In this document: piece after piece, positions 1 through 10,756 of the stretch
How the letters are laid out: each line of letters begins with the position of its first letter
How positions within the stretch are numbered: position 1 is the first letter of the stretch
Origin: Pseudomonadota bacterium
Lineage (GTDB): Bacteria; Pseudomonadota; Gammaproteobacteria; Steroidobacterales; Steroidobacteraceae
Assembly: GCA_021851405.1 (NCBI GenBank)
Contig: JAJZDW010000001.1
Coordinates: 124,001 to 188,000 of the forward strand
Reading direction: 5' to 3'
DNA length: 64,000 nt
Notes under the pieces: generated by a model
The model's input: only the letters and a program-made list of their open reading frames with translations
Told to the model about the DNA's origin: nothing
The model's database searches: none
Program-made: the position numbers and the translations under genes

Positions 1-516
1 GGCCGCCTCCACGTACATGCGAACGTCGATCACCGCCTCGGTCAGCCCGTGCACCATGGCGGAGAATTCCCCCTGCAGAGAGCGCATGGCGGCGCGGGCT
101 GCTTCGCGCGAACCGGCGTCGATCAGATCGGCGATGGCCTCAGCCTGGGCGAGATCGACCTTCTCGTTGAGAAAGGCGCGCAGCGTAAACTCCCCGGGCT
201 GCGCGCGGCGTGCACCGAGGTCGAGGATCCGCGCCACCACGGCTTCGAGGACGGCCGGACCGCCGTGTCCGTGCAGCTCCAGCACGTGCTCGCCGGTGTA
301 GGAATGCGGCGCCGGGAAGAACAGCGCGAGACCGGCATCGATCGGCTCCTGGGCCGCGTCGAGAAAGCGCGCGAAGCGCGCGATGCGCGCGGGCGGCAGC
401 TCGCCGAGCAGCACCGCGGCGATCTCGGGGACTTTCGGCCCGGACACGCGCACGATGCCAATGCCGCCGCGTCCCGGCGGGGTTGCCGGCGCCACGATGG
501 TATCCGTACGCGTCAT
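1..516 (-). CDS. mnmE: tRNA modification GTPase MnmE, N-terminal part
   Basis: With MnmG, MnmE makes the 5-carboxymethylaminomethyl group on uridine 34 of certain tRNAs, using GTP hydrolysis and a folate C1 unit. Only the first 172 codons are present; the gene runs off the left edge. The start matches the family: [18 protein letters not shown], followed by [10 protein letters not shown] and the tetrahydrofolate-binding N-terminal domain with [18 protein letters not shown]. The G domain and the C-terminal cysteine motif lie outside. It is downstream of yidC in the same direction with a 43-bp gap, the usual order in Gammaproteobacteria. Its partner gene mnmG is not in the window. Confidence 0.95.
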   Translation of the reverse strand, partial: MTRTDTIVAPATPPGRGGIGIVRVSGPKVPEIAAVLLGELPPARIARFARFLDAAQEPIDAGLALFFPAPHSYTGEHVLELHGHGGPAVLEAVVARILDLGARRAQPGEFTLRAFLNEKVDLAQAEAIADLIDAGSREAARAAMRSLQGEFSAMVHGLTEAVIDVRMYVEAA

Positions 517-559
517 GGGTCCAAGAGTACGCCCACGGCCTGGCCGAAAGAAGAGTCGG

Positions 560-2233
560 TTACTTGCGCGCTCCCACGGCTCGCGCGATGCGCCGGTTGA
601 TGTTCCACTGCTGCAGGATCGACAGCAGGCTGTTCACCACGTAGTACAGCACCAGGCCCGAGGGGAAGAACGCGAACAGGCCCGCCATGACCAGCGGCAT
701 GAACATGAACATCTTGGCCTGCACCGGATCGGGTGGCGCAGGATTGAGCTTGTACTGCAGCACGCCGGTCAGTGCCATGATGGCCGGCAGAATGAAGTAC
801 GGGTCACGCGCCGAGAGGTCCTGGATCCAGAACATGAACGGCGCCTGGCGCAGCTCGACGCTGTAGAGCAGCACCCAGTAGAAGGCGATGAACACCGGGA
901 ACTGCAGCAGCATCGGCAGGCAGCCGGAGACCGGATTGACCTTCTCGCGCTTGTACAGCTCCATCATGGCGCGACCGAGCTGTTCCTTGTCGTCCTTGTA
1001 GGTCTCCTGGAGGTTCTTGATGCGCGGTCCGAGCGCCTTCATCTTGGCCATCGAGCGACCGCTGGTTTCCGAGAGCGGATAGAACAGCAGCTTCAGCAAG
1101 ATGGTGACGACGATGATCGCCACGCCCCAGTTACCGGTGAGCTTGTGGACCTCGCTCAGCATCCAGAACAGCGGACGCGCCAGGAGCGTGAGTTTGCCGT
1201 AATCGTCGAGGTAGGTGAGGGTCGGGTCGGTCCGATCCAGCTGCGCATGCAGCGTCGGTCCGACGAACAGCGTCTGGCCGAGAGTCAGTACCGCTCCGGG
1301 GGCCACCGAATGGTCGGGACCGGAGGCCGCCAGTAGGTACCCGGTGCCCGAGACCTGTGAGCTGAACCGGTACGCGGCACCCTTCGGCGGCACGACGGCA
1401 CTGACGAAGTCGTGCTGCGGCACGGCGATCCAGCCGTCGGTCACCGTGCGGGTGTAGTGCTGGTAGTCGCTGCTCGCCGGATCGAGCTTCACGTATTCGT
1501 GGCCGTTCCAGATCGCAGGACCGTGATAGGCCTTGCTGCCCGGATCGAAATAGCTACCGCTGGTGCGCGGATCGTTGCGGAACAGCTGCGCGTACTGCGC
1601 AAACGTCCACGGCAGCGCGCTGCCATTGTGGATGGCGTACTGCAGTCGGATGCGGTAGGAACCCTTGCGGAAGATGAAGGTTTTGGTGACCGTGATGCCG
1701 TCGGCGGACCAGGTGAGCGGCACGCGCAGCACGCCGCTCGGACCCATGCGGTAGTCGAGCTGCGGGGCGGTGAACACGGCTGTCTGGGTCGGGTAGGCGG
1801 TTCCCGCCGGTCCGGTCAGGCCGGTCTGCAGGAGGTACTCGCTCGCCGGGTTCGGGTTCTCGAGGACGACGCGCTCGGATTTGCCCTTCACCTTCGCGTA
1901 CTTCAGGAGCTGCACGTGCTCGAGCGTGCCGCCCTGGGTACTGATCTTCAGGTCGTACACGTCGGTGTGCACCTGCACCGTCGCCGCCTCGGGGGCCGGC
2001 CCCACGGGGAGCTTCGCGCCCGGCACGACCGCCGGCGCCGCGCTGGGCGGCGCGCTGCCGGCGGGGCGGCTCGCCGCGGTCTGCGGGACGTTCTCGGCGA
2101 GGGTCGCCGGGGCAGGGGCCTGCGTATGCACCGCGGTCGGCGCCGCGGCGAAATCCGTGGTCCAGGTCGTGTAGTTGAACCACAGCAGCAGGGCGAGTCC
2201 CAGCCAGACGAAGTAGCGCAGTTGATTAGTCAT
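560..2233 (-). CDS. yidC: Membrane protein insertase YidC
   Basis: YidC inserts proteins into the inner membrane, alone or with SecYEG; F0 subunit c is a classic substrate. The 557-residue product has an N-terminal membrane anchor (residues about 6-23), a large periplasmic domain (about 60-340) and the conserved five-helix C-terminal core (about 355-545) with the [20 protein letters not shown] region. I chose ATG at 2233 because it gives the canonical [10 protein letters not shown] start; the open frame extends further without family similarity. The start overlaps the yidD end by 8 bp, indicating translational coupling in the rpmH-rnpA-yidD-yidC-mnmE series. Confidence 0.97.
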   Translation of the reverse strand: MTNQLRYFVWLGLALLLWFNYTTWTTDFAAAPTAVHTQAPAPATLAENVPQTAASRPAGSAPPSAAPAVVPGAKLPVGPAPEAATVQVHTDVYDLKISTQGGTLEHVQLLKYAKVKGKSERVVLENPNPASEYLLQTGLTGPAGTAYPTQTAVFTAPQLDYRMGPSGVLRVPLTWSADGITVTKTFIFRKGSYRIRLQYAIHNGSALPWTFAQYAQLFRNDPRTSGSYFDPGSKAYHGPAIWNGHEYVKLDPASSDYQHYTRTVTDGWIAVPQHDFVSAVVPPKGAAYRFSSQVSGTGYLLAASGPDHSVAPGAVLTLGQTLFVGPTLHAQLDRTDPTLTYLDDYGKLTLLARPLFWMLSEVHKLTGNWGVAIIVVTILLKLLFYPLSETSGRSMAKMKALGPRIKNLQETYKDDKEQLGRAMMELYKREKVNPVSGCLPMLLQFPVFIAFYWVLLYSVELRQAPFMFWIQDLSARDPYFILPAIMALTGVLQYKLNPAPPDPVQAKMFMFMPLVMAGLFAFFPSGLVLYYVVNSLLSILQQWNINRRIARAVGARK

Positions 2234-2471
2234 GTCGGTGAACAATCGGGGTCGAGCCATGGACAGGCACCGGATCGTAGCCGCCCGCATGCCAGGGATG
2301 GCAGCGGCCGATGCGCTTCAGCGCCAGCCAGCCGCCACGCAAGATGCCGAAGCGTTCGATCGCTTCGGCGGCATAGTGGGAACAGGACGGGTGGAACCGG
2401 CAGTTGGGCCCGAGCAGAGGACTGAGCGTCCACTGATACAGGCGGATCAGCACGAGGGCGAGGGCGCGCAT
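2226..2471 (-). CDS. yidD: Membrane protein insertion efficiency factor YidD
   Basis: YidD is a small membrane-associated protein that helps insertion of YidC substrates. The 81-residue product has the family core: an amphipathic start ([20 protein letters not shown]), then [22 protein letters not shown] with the conserved cysteines, and [13 protein letters not shown] near the end. It overlaps rnpA upstream by 25 bp and yidC downstream by 8 bp, so all three are probably read from one transcript. Confidence 0.95.
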   Translation of the reverse strand: MRALALVLIRLYQWTLSPLLGPNCRFHPSCSHYAAEAIERFGILRGGWLALKRIGRCHPWHAGGYDPVPVHGSTPIVHRHD

Positions 2472-2830
2472 CGTTCAATGACCTGGCGCCACAGCGCCGC
2501 GAGACTGGCATGCAGATCGGGTCCCGGGGCACCGAGGGCTCGGGAACGGGCACTGACCACGAGATCCACGCCGGGCAGCCCCTGCTGATGGCGCCGGAAG
2601 GATTCGCGGATGATGCGGCGGATGCGGTTGCGCTCCACCGCGGTACGGGTGACGCGCAGCGCGACAGCCAGGCCGAGGCGGGGACCGGTCTTGTCGTTAC
2701 TGATCACTGTCACCGCGAAAAATCCGTTGCCAAGGCGCCTGCCGCGCAGGCGCGCAGCATCGAAATCCGACTTGTGCCGCACCCGTCTCGACGGCGGAAA
2801 CGTCAGCCGCGCTTGAGGCTCACGGGACAT
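2447..2830 (-). CDS. rnpA: Ribonuclease P protein component
   Basis: RnpA is the protein subunit of RNase P; it helps the catalytic RNA bind precursor tRNAs and remove their 5' leaders. The 127-residue product is basic, starts with a typical [20 protein letters not shown] stretch and contains the RNR signature, [15 protein letters not shown], at about residues 68-82. The rpmH-rnpA order with rpmH 106 bp upstream is nearly universal. The last 25 bp overlap yidD. Confidence 0.96.
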   Translation of the reverse strand: MSREPQARLTFPPSRRVRHKSDFDAARLRGRRLGNGFFAVTVISNDKTGPRLGLAVALRVTRTAVERNRIRRIIRESFRRHQQGLPGVDLVVSARSRALGAPGPDLHASLAALWRQVIERCAPSPSC

Positions 2831-2936
2831 GCGGACCCCCTCGTTCTACGCCAGGATGCGTCTCTGGGGCCAGGTCATTCCGGCCCCGGAGACGCATCGG
2901 CGCCGGCCGGGCAGCGGTCGTCAGCGCCGTCCCGCG

Positions 2937-3071
2937 TTACGGGATCAGCTTCTTACGTCCTTTGGCACGGCGACGGGCCAGCACTTTGCGGCCGTTTTGG
3001 GTCGCCATGCGGGCCCGGAACCCGTGCGTGCGCTTTCGGCGCACTTTGCTCGGCTGATAGGTACGCTTCAT
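2937..3071 (-). CDS. rpmH: 50S ribosomal protein L34
   Basis: L34 is a small rRNA-binding protein of the large ribosomal subunit. The frame encodes 44 residues beginning [20 protein letters not shown] and ending [12 protein letters not shown], the standard bacterial L34 sequence and length. It is short and easily missed. It is first in the leftward series before rnpA, and divergent from dnaA. A TTGACA-containing promoter candidate lies about 50 bp upstream. Confidence 0.98.
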   Translation of the reverse strand: MKRTYQPSKVRRKRTHGFRARMATQNGRKVLARRRAKGRKKLIP

Positions 3072-3116
3072 ACCGGGGCTCCAGAAGGTTCCAGTGGGGT
3101 CCAAAAAGGGGCGGCA

Positions 3117-3146
3117 AGGCTAAGCCGTTGACCGCCAAGGTGTCAA
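3117..3146 (-). promoter_or_regulatory. Candidate sigma-70 promoter for rpmH-rnpA-yidDC
   Basis: On the minus strand a perfect -35 hexamer TTGACA (3146-3141) is followed after 18 bp by TAGCCT (3122-3117), a weak -10. Transcription would start roughly 40 nt before the rpmH ATG. The strong -35 and position support it; the -10 is poor. Confidence 0.4.
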
Positions 3147-3164
3147 TATTTAATCGCGTGAAAA

Positions 3165-3193
3165 TCTTCAGCGGGCCGGCCGATCGGTATAGA
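3165..3193 (+). promoter_or_regulatory. dnaA: Candidate dnaA promoter
   Basis: TCTTCA (3165-3170), 17 bp, TATAGA (3188-3193) gives a moderate sigma-70 match about 165 nt before the dnaA TTG codon. It would place a small upstream frame at 3231 in the leader. The whole rpmH-dnaA gap (3072-3364) holds only these promoter candidates and that frame; I see no convincing DnaA box in it. Confidence 0.3.
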
Positions 3194-3230
3194 CTCGCCA
3201 GCCTTTTCCACCAAGCTGGAGCCCTCCCCG

Positions 3231-3344
3231 ATGCACACTCTGCGGTCACCCCGCAGCGGCATCTTGCCGCAATTGCTCCGGGAGCGCGAGGTGCACGAAC
3301 CGCGCGCACGGGGTGCGGCGCGTCGGGCCGTCGCCGGCGCTTAG
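3231..3344 (+). CDS. Possible 37-residue upstream ORF in the dnaA leader
   Basis: An ATG at 3231, preceded at a good distance by GGAG (3218-3221), opens a 37-codon frame ending at TAG 3342-3344, only 20 nt before the dnaA start. The predicted peptide is arginine-rich, begins [16 protein letters not shown] and resembles nothing I recognise. It is in a different frame from dnaA. It could be a leader peptide affecting dnaA translation, or chance. Only the ribosome-binding site and position support it. Confidence 0.22.
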   Translation: MHTLRSPRSGILPQLLREREVHEPRARGAARRAVAGA

Positions 3345-3364
3345 CAGCAGTCGGGGGAAAAGGC

Positions 3365-4711
3365 TTGGAAGCGTCGCTGTGGGCTCGGTGCATATGTGCC
3401 CTGGAAGCCGAGCTCCCGGAGCAGCAGTTCAATACGTGGGTGCGGCCGCTGCAGGCGCTCGAGGGCGCCGGTGCACTGAAGCTGCTCGCGCCGAACCGTT
3501 TCGTGGTCGAGTGGATCAATGAGCGGCTGCTGCCGCGCATCGGTGAGCTGCTGCGCGACAAGAGCACCGGGGATGTGCCGATCGTGACCGTGGAGGTCGG
3601 TTCGCGCCCGAGCGCACCGGATCCGCTGCCACCGCAAGCCCCGGTGCCCGAAGGGCCGAAACGGCCGCGGCGCGGTGAAGGCTTGGTGATCGGCGCACGC
3701 CTGAACGCCGATTTTTCCTTCGCGAGTTTCGTCGAGGGCAAGAGCAACCAGCTGGCCAAGGCCGCCTCGCTGCAGGTCGCGGAGAATCCCGGGAAGGCGT
3801 ACAACCCGCTGTTCCTCTACGGCGGCGTCGGCCTCGGCAAGACGCACCTGATGCATGCGATCGCGCATCACATCCGCGAGCACAATGAAGAAGCGCGGAT
3901 CGCGTACGTGCACTCGGAGCGCTTCGTCAGTGACATGGTGCGCGCCCTGCAGCACAACTCGATGAACGAGTTCAAGACCGCGTACCGTTCGCTCGATGCG
4001 CTGCTGATCGACGACATTCAGTTCTTTGCCGGCAAGGAGCGCTCGCAGGAAGAGTTCTTTCACACCTTCAATGCCCTGCTCGAAGGGCAGCACCAGGTGA
4101 TCCTCAGCTGCGACCGCTACCCAAAGGAGGTCGAAGGCCTGGAGGAGCGATTGAAATCCCGCTTCGGCTGGGGGCTGACGGTGGCGGTCGAGCCGCCGGA
4201 ACTCGAGACGAGCGTGGCGATCCTGATCAGCAAGTCCCGTCAGTTCGGCATGCCGCTGCCCGAGGAGGTGGCGTTCTTCATTGCCAAGCGCATCCGCTCG
4301 AATGTCCGCGAGCTCGAAGGCGCGCTGCGCCGCGTGATCGCCAATGCCCGCTTCACGGGGCATCCGATCACGCTGGAGTTCACCAAGGAGGCGCTGAAGG
4401 ACCTGTTGTCGCTCCAGGCGAAACTGGTCACCATCGAGAACATCCAGAAGACGGTGGCCGATTATTACAAGGTGCGGGTCGCGGAGCTGCTCTCGAAGCG
4501 GCGCAGCCGTTCGGTGGCCCGTCCGCGGCAGGTCGCGATGGCGCTCGCCAAGGAGCTCACCACCCATAGCCTGCCGGAGATCGGCGATGCGTTCGGCGGC
4601 CGTGATCACACCACGGTGCTGCATGCCTGCAAGCGAATCAAGGAGCTGCGGGACATCGACATCCGCATGAGCGAGGATTACTCGAACCTGTTGAGAACCC
4701 TGACCGCCTGA
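3365..4711 (+). CDS. dnaA: Chromosomal replication initiator DnaA
   Basis: DnaA binds DnaA boxes at oriC, opens the duplex and loads the helicase. The 448-residue product has domain I ([20 protein letters not shown]), a short proline-rich linker, an AAA+ domain with Walker A GGVGLGKT and Walker [12 protein letters not shown], and a C-terminal DNA-binding domain with [16 protein letters not shown]. The start is TTG at 3365, behind GGGGGAAAAGG; no in-frame ATG fits and the MEASLW start matches the family. The open frame continues far upstream without similarity. The gap to dnaN holds candidate oriC. Confidence 0.97.
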   Translation: MEASLWARCICALEAELPEQQFNTWVRPLQALEGAGALKLLAPNRFVVEWINERLLPRIGELLRDKSTGDVPIVTVEVGSRPSAPDPLPPQAPVPEGPKRPRRGEGLVIGARLNADFSFASFVEGKSNQLAKAASLQVAENPGKAYNPLFLYGGVGLGKTHLMHAIAHHIREHNEEARIAYVHSERFVSDMVRALQHNSMNEFKTAYRSLDALLIDDIQFFAGKERSQEEFFHTFNALLEGQHQVILSCDRYPKEVEGLEERLKSRFGWGLTVAVEPPELETSVAILISKSRQFGMPLPEEVAFFIAKRIRSNVRELEGALRRVIANARFTGHPITLEFTKEALKDLLSLQAKLVTIENIQKTVADYYKVRVAELLSKRRSRSVARPRQVAMALAKELTTHSLPEIGDAFGGRDHTTVLHACKRIKELRDIDIRMSEDYSNLLRTLTA

Positions 4712-4927
4712 GTGGACAGGGTTGTGGATGAACTGTGGATGATTCTGGGGATAAAGTTATGCACAGCCGATGCACAGCTCGCACCCAGGCACTCCCCGCG
4801 AAGCGCGGGCGAGAACGGAGCGCAAGCGCTTGTTCGGACTCGAGTGGCGGGATAATTCGCCTTATCCACAGGCCTAATCATTACTACAATCGGATTCTTA
4901 AGATCTCAAGACAAGAAGATAAGGCTT
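4712..4927 (+). other. oriC: Candidate oriC between dnaA and dnaN
   Basis: DnaA-box-like 9-mers start at 4723 (minus, TCATCCACA), 4734 (minus, TCATCCACA), 4746 (minus, TTATCCCCA), 4757 (plus, TTATGCACA, perfect) and 4768 (plus, CGATGCACA), spaced 11, 12, 11 and 11 bp, so they fall on one helical face. A sixth, perfect TTATCCACA, is at 4862-4870. It is followed by an AT-rich stretch (4873-4927, about one third G+C in otherwise GC-rich DNA) that suits a duplex-unwinding element. Boxes were read against TTATNCACA by eye. Position next to dnaA is typical of bacterial origins. Confidence 0.75.
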
Positions 4928-6022
4928 ATGAAGCTCACGGCTAAGCGCGAAGAATTGCTCGCTCCCCTGCAAAGCGTGATCGGTGTAGTCGAACGGCGCC
5001 AGACGATGCCGGTCCTGGCGAACGTACTGCTCTCTGCGCGGGACAAACACTTGGTCATGACCGGGACAGACCTCGAGGTCGAACTCGCCGCTCGGAGCGC
5101 TATACAGCTCGAGAGCGCCGGTGACATCACCGTCCCGGGGCGCAAGTTCCTCGACATCCTGCGTGCGCTGCCGCCCGGGGTGGACCTGACGCTGACCACG
5201 GAAGGGGAAAAGGTGACCGTGCGGGCTGGCCGCAGCCGCTTCACGTTGACCACTCTGCCCGCGGCGGAGTTTCCCGTGCTGGAGGAGATCCATCCCCAGC
5301 AAGCGCTGACGCTTGGCCAAGGGGCATTCCACCGGCTGATCGATAAGACGCACTTCGCGATGGCACAGCAGGATGTGCGCTACTACCTCAACGGGCTGCT
5401 CATCGAGACCCAGGACAGCACCCTGCGCGCGGTGGCCACCGATGGACACCGGCTGGCGCTGTGTGAAATGACCTTGAGCGGCCCGGGCCGCGCCGGTCAG
5501 GTGATCGTACCGCGGAAGGCCATTCTGGAGCTGCAGCGCATTCTGGGGACGGAAGGCGAAATCGAACTGGCGATCGGGACTAATCATATTCGCGCTGAGA
5601 TCGGCGACATTCGCTTCACATCGAAGCTGATCGATGGTCGTTTCCCGGAATACGGACGGGTCATTCCGCACGAGCCGCCGCGCGTCGCGCTGGCGGATCG
5701 GGACCTGCTGCGCCAGGCGCTGCAGCGGACCGCGATCCTGTCGAACGAGAAGTACCGGGGAATCCGGGTGGGCGTCAAATCGGGGCTGCTGTCGCTGCAG
5801 GCGCATAACCCGGAACACGAGGAAGCCGAAGACCAGATTGAAATCGAGTACGAAGGCGAGGAGATCGAGATCGGCTTCAACGTGAATTATCTCCTCGACG
5901 CGCTGAGCGCGATCGAGACGGATCGCGTCGAGCTCGGGTTTACCGACGCGAACAGCAGCTGCCTGATCCGCGCGCCGGGATTGACGGAGGCGCGATACGT
6001 CGTCATGCCCATGCGGCTCTGA
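4928..6022 (+). CDS. dnaN: DNA polymerase III sliding clamp (beta subunit)
   Basis: DnaN forms the ring-shaped dimer that tethers DNA polymerase III and other partners to DNA. The 364-residue length is normal, and the three repeated clamp domains are recognisable, starting MKLTAKREELLAPLQSVIGV and ending with the conserved VVMPMRL. It follows candidate oriC and precedes recF in the standard dnaA-dnaN-recF-gyrB order. Its leader includes the AT-rich part of oriC. Confidence 0.98.
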   Translation: MKLTAKREELLAPLQSVIGVVERRQTMPVLANVLLSARDKHLVMTGTDLEVELAARSAIQLESAGDITVPGRKFLDILRALPPGVDLTLTTEGEKVTVRAGRSRFTLTTLPAAEFPVLEEIHPQQALTLGQGAFHRLIDKTHFAMAQQDVRYYLNGLLIETQDSTLRAVATDGHRLALCEMTLSGPGRAGQVIVPRKAILELQRILGTEGEIELAIGTNHIRAEIGDIRFTSKLIDGRFPEYGRVIPHEPPRVALADRDLLRQALQRTAILSNEKYRGIRVGVKSGLLSLQAHNPEHEEAEDQIEIEYEGEEIEIGFNVNYLLDALSAIETDRVELGFTDANSSCLIRAPGLTEARYVVMPMRL

Positions 6023-6051
6023 GCGGACGCGGCGGTCCCGCGCGGAGCCGA

Positions 6052-6075
6052 GACGCCAGCCGATCGGCTGGCGTC
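6052..6075. repeat. 24-bp perfect palindrome just before recF
   Basis: GACGCCAGCCGA is followed directly by its exact reverse complement TCGGCTGGCGTC with no loop. It ends 7 bp before the recF ATG and starts 30 bp after the dnaN stop. It could be an operator, a hairpin that limits recF translation, or a dnaN terminator without a U tract. Confidence 0.8.
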
Positions 6076-6082
6076 ATCGACC

Positions 6083-7141
6083 ATGAGTCTTGGTGAGCTC
6101 CAGGTTCAGAATGTGCGCTGCATCGGCCGCGCACACCTGGAGCTGCATCCGCGCTGCACGCTGATCTGGGGCGGCAATGGGGCAGGCAAGACATCACTGC
6201 TCGAAGCGGCGTTTCTCCTGGGCCGCGGCCGATCGTTTCGATCGCGACAGACCGAACAGCTGGTGCACAGAGCGGCCCCGAAGCTGACCGTCTTTGGCCG
6301 CACGGTCGGTCCCCTCCCACATGCCATCGGGGTCGAATTCGATGGCGACCAGGGAATCACGGCCCGAGTGGATGGCCAGAACGTCAAATCGCTGGCGGAT
6401 CTCAGTCTGGCCTTCCCGGTCCAGGTCATTGATCCCGACATCCACAAACTGATCGAAGAAGGGGGGCGTCGCCGTCGCCGCTGGCTCGACTGGGCGGTGT
6501 TCCACGTGGAACCTCAGTTCGGGGAGGCCTGGTTCCGATATGCTCGCGCCTTACGACAACGGAATGCGGCACTCAAGGGTCGGCCGTCTCAGGCGAGGCC
6601 CTGGGAAACAGAACTGGCGGAGCAGGGCGCCCGAATGTCCGCCGCGCGCCGGGCCGTGCTCGAGCGGCTCGAGCCCTACTGGACGGCCATCGTGGCGGGG
6701 GTTGACTGCCCCAGGGCCCGCATCGGCTATGCACAAGGGTGGACGGAGAGCCTTTCGCTGGCAGATGCCCTCGAATCCGCACGGTCCCGGGACGAGGCCC
6801 GGCAGACCACGACCGTGGGGCCGCACCGGGCGGACCTGCGCATCACCATCGACGGTAAGCCGGCTCGCGACATCCTCTCGCGCGGGCAACAGAAATTGAC
6901 GGCAGCCGCGTTGACGTTGGCACAGTTGCGCCTTCTGGCGGATTCGACGGCCATGATGCCGACGCTGCTCCTCGACGACCCGGCGGCCGAACTGGACGCT
7001 GAACATCAGGCAGGTTTTGTGGCGGAAATTCTGCGGTTGAACTGCCAGCTCGTGATTACGGCGCTGCAGCCGCACATTCCGGGCTTTACGCAGCCGGATC
7101 GGGTGTTTCACGTGGAACATGGCGCCGTCCGACCGGTATAA
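6083..7141 (+). CDS. recF: DNA replication and repair protein RecF
   Basis: RecF is an SMC-like ATPase that with RecO and RecR helps load RecA at single-strand gaps. The 352-residue product has Walker A GGNGAGKTS near residue 36, the ABC-type signature LSRGQQKLTAAALTLAQ and Walker B TLLLDDPAAELDAEHQ. It follows dnaN and precedes gyrB by 26 bp. Unusually, its coding sequence carries two parS-like 16-mers, at 6498-6513 and 7104-7119, and its stop codon overlaps the probable gyrB -10 box. Confidence 0.97.
   Translation: MSLGELQVQNVRCIGRAHLELHPRCTLIWGGNGAGKTSLLEAAFLLGRGRSFRSRQTEQLVHRAAPKLTVFGRTVGPLPHAIGVEFDGDQGITARVDGQNVKSLADLSLAFPVQVIDPDIHKLIEEGGRRRRRWLDWAVFHVEPQFGEAWFRYARALRQRNAALKGRPSQARPWETELAEQGARMSAARRAVLERLEPYWTAIVAGVDCPRARIGYAQGWTESLSLADALESARSRDEARQTTTVGPHRADLRITIDGKPARDILSRGQQKLTAAALTLAQLRLLADSTAMMPTLLLDDPAAELDAEHQAGFVAEILRLNCQLVITALQPHIPGFTQPDRVFHVEHGAVRPV
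6498..6513. promoter_or_regulatory. parS: parS centromere-like site 1 (inside recF)
   Basis: TGTTCCACGTGGAACC differs at one end base from the palindromic ParB site TGTTCCACGTGGAACA known from pseudomonads. parA and parB are in the same window. ParB would nucleate here and spread. It encodes recF residues, so its conservation could partly reflect protein sequence. Confidence 0.8.
7104..7119. promoter_or_regulatory. parS: parS centromere-like site 2 (3' end of recF)
   Basis: TGTTTCACGTGGAACA combines the two known parS arm variants (TGTTTCAC and GTGGAACA) and fits the general consensus. It lies 591 bp after site 1 (end to start) and overlaps the -35 region predicted for gyrB. Confidence 0.8.
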
Positions 7142-7142
7142 T
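7113..7142 (+). promoter_or_regulatory. gyrB: Probable gyrB promoter
   Basis: A perfect TATAAT (7137-7142) overlaps the recF stop codon; a weak -35, TGGAAC at 18 bp or GGAACA at 17 bp, lies in the second parS site. Transcription would start near 7149, giving gyrB a leader of about 19 nt. Confidence 0.5.
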
Positions 7143-7146
7143 GTGA

Positions 7147-9588
<2,442 letters not shown>

Positions 9589-9608
9589 GTCGCGTCGGCG
9601 GCCGGCCG

Positions 9609-10601
9609 CTACAAGTTTACGGCTGCCATGCCGGCCGGCGGGTAGCGCGTGCCCGCGGCCGCCCCGGGCGGGAATGCCGCATCCAGCGCCTCAAAGTCCG
9701 CCGCATCCAGGCGGACCGCCAGCGCGGCGAGGTTCTCCTCCAGGCGCGAGCGGCGCTTGGTGCCCGGAATCGCAATGACGTCCTCGCCCTGCGCCAGGAC
9801 CCAGGCGAGTGCGAGCTGTGCGGATGTACAGCTTTTCCGCGCCGCGAGCGCCTGCACGGCATCCACCAGACGCACATTGCGTGCGAAGTTCTCGCCCTGG
9901 AACCTCGGGTGATGGCGGCGAAAATCCTCCGCACCGAGGTCCTCCGGCCGCTGAATGGCACCGGTCAGAAACCCACGCCCGAGCGGTGAGTACGCCACCA
10001 GCGCCAACCCCCACCGCCGGCAGGCCGCCAGGACCCCGTTGCCCTGCAGATCGCGCGACCACAGCGAAAACTCACTCTGCAGTGCCGCGATCGGATGCAC
10101 CTTCACCGCCCGCTCGATCGTCGCTGCACCGGCCTCCGACAGCCCGAGGTAGCGCACTTTGCCCGCGTGCACCAGCTCGGCCATGGCCCCCACGGTCTCC
10201 TCGATCGGGACCTGCGGATCGACGCGATGCTGGTAGTACAGATCGATGACCTCGACCCCGAGCCGCTTCAGGCTCGCCTCGCAGGCGCTGCGCACATACT
10301 CCGGCCGGCCGCTGATGCCGCGCAGGGCCGGATCTGCCGCATCGCGCACGATCCCGAATTTCGTGGCCAGGAACACCCCGTCGCGCCGACCGCGAATGGC
10401 CCGCCCCACCAGTTCTTCATTGACGAACGGTCCGTACATGTCCGCCGTATCGAGCAAGGTGACGCCCCGTTCGAGCGCCAGGTGGATCGTGGCGATCGAT
10501 TCGGCGTCGTCGCGCACCCCGTAGAACTCACTCATTCCCATGCAACCGAGTCCCAGCGCCGAGACGCGGGGACCGTTCTTGCCGAGCATTCGAGTCTGCA
10601 T
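9609..10601 (-). CDS. Aldo/keto reductase
   Basis: An NADPH-dependent TIM-barrel oxidoreductase that probably reduces aldehydes or ketones; the substrate cannot be told. The catalytic tetrad is visible: Asp and Tyr in LLDTADMYG, Lys in LATKFG and His in LYYQHRVDP. The late cofactor-binding stretch [16 protein letters not shown] is also present. I chose ATG at 10601 ([17 protein letters not shown], 330 residues) because AAGGAG lies just upstream; a longer frame exists. It resembles the YajO/IolS-type subgroup. It stands alone, convergent with gyrB. Confidence 0.9.
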   Translation of the reverse strand: MQTRMLGKNGPRVSALGLGCMGMSEFYGVRDDAESIATIHLALERGVTLLDTADMYGPFVNEELVGRAIRGRRDGVFLATKFGIVRDAADPALRGISGRPEYVRSACEASLKRLGVEVIDLYYQHRVDPQVPIEETVGAMAELVHAGKVRYLGLSEAGAATIERAVKVHPIAALQSEFSLWSRDLQGNGVLAACRRWGLALVAYSPLGRGFLTGAIQRPEDLGAEDFRRHHPRFQGENFARNVRLVDAVQALAARKSCTSAQLALAWVLAQGEDVIAIPGTKRRSRLEENLAALAVRLDAADFEALDAAFPPGAAAGTRYPPAGMAAVNL

Positions 10602-10756
10602 GGGAAACTCCTTGCGCGCAGGCGCGGGTGAGGCCAGGGTGGGCGCCCAGTATACCGCCACCGCTCACCCCCCCTCCCCGGGGAGCCGCACCCTCACGGT
10701 GCCGTGGTGGCAGAATCCGCCCTTCACTCTTCACCGCCCCGAAAGGGATCGCACGC

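Noticed and set aside
3200-3215. TTTTCCACC upstream of dnaA as a DnaA box
   Set aside because: Two mismatches to TTATNCACA and isolated, whereas the dnaA-dnaN gap holds a real cluster.
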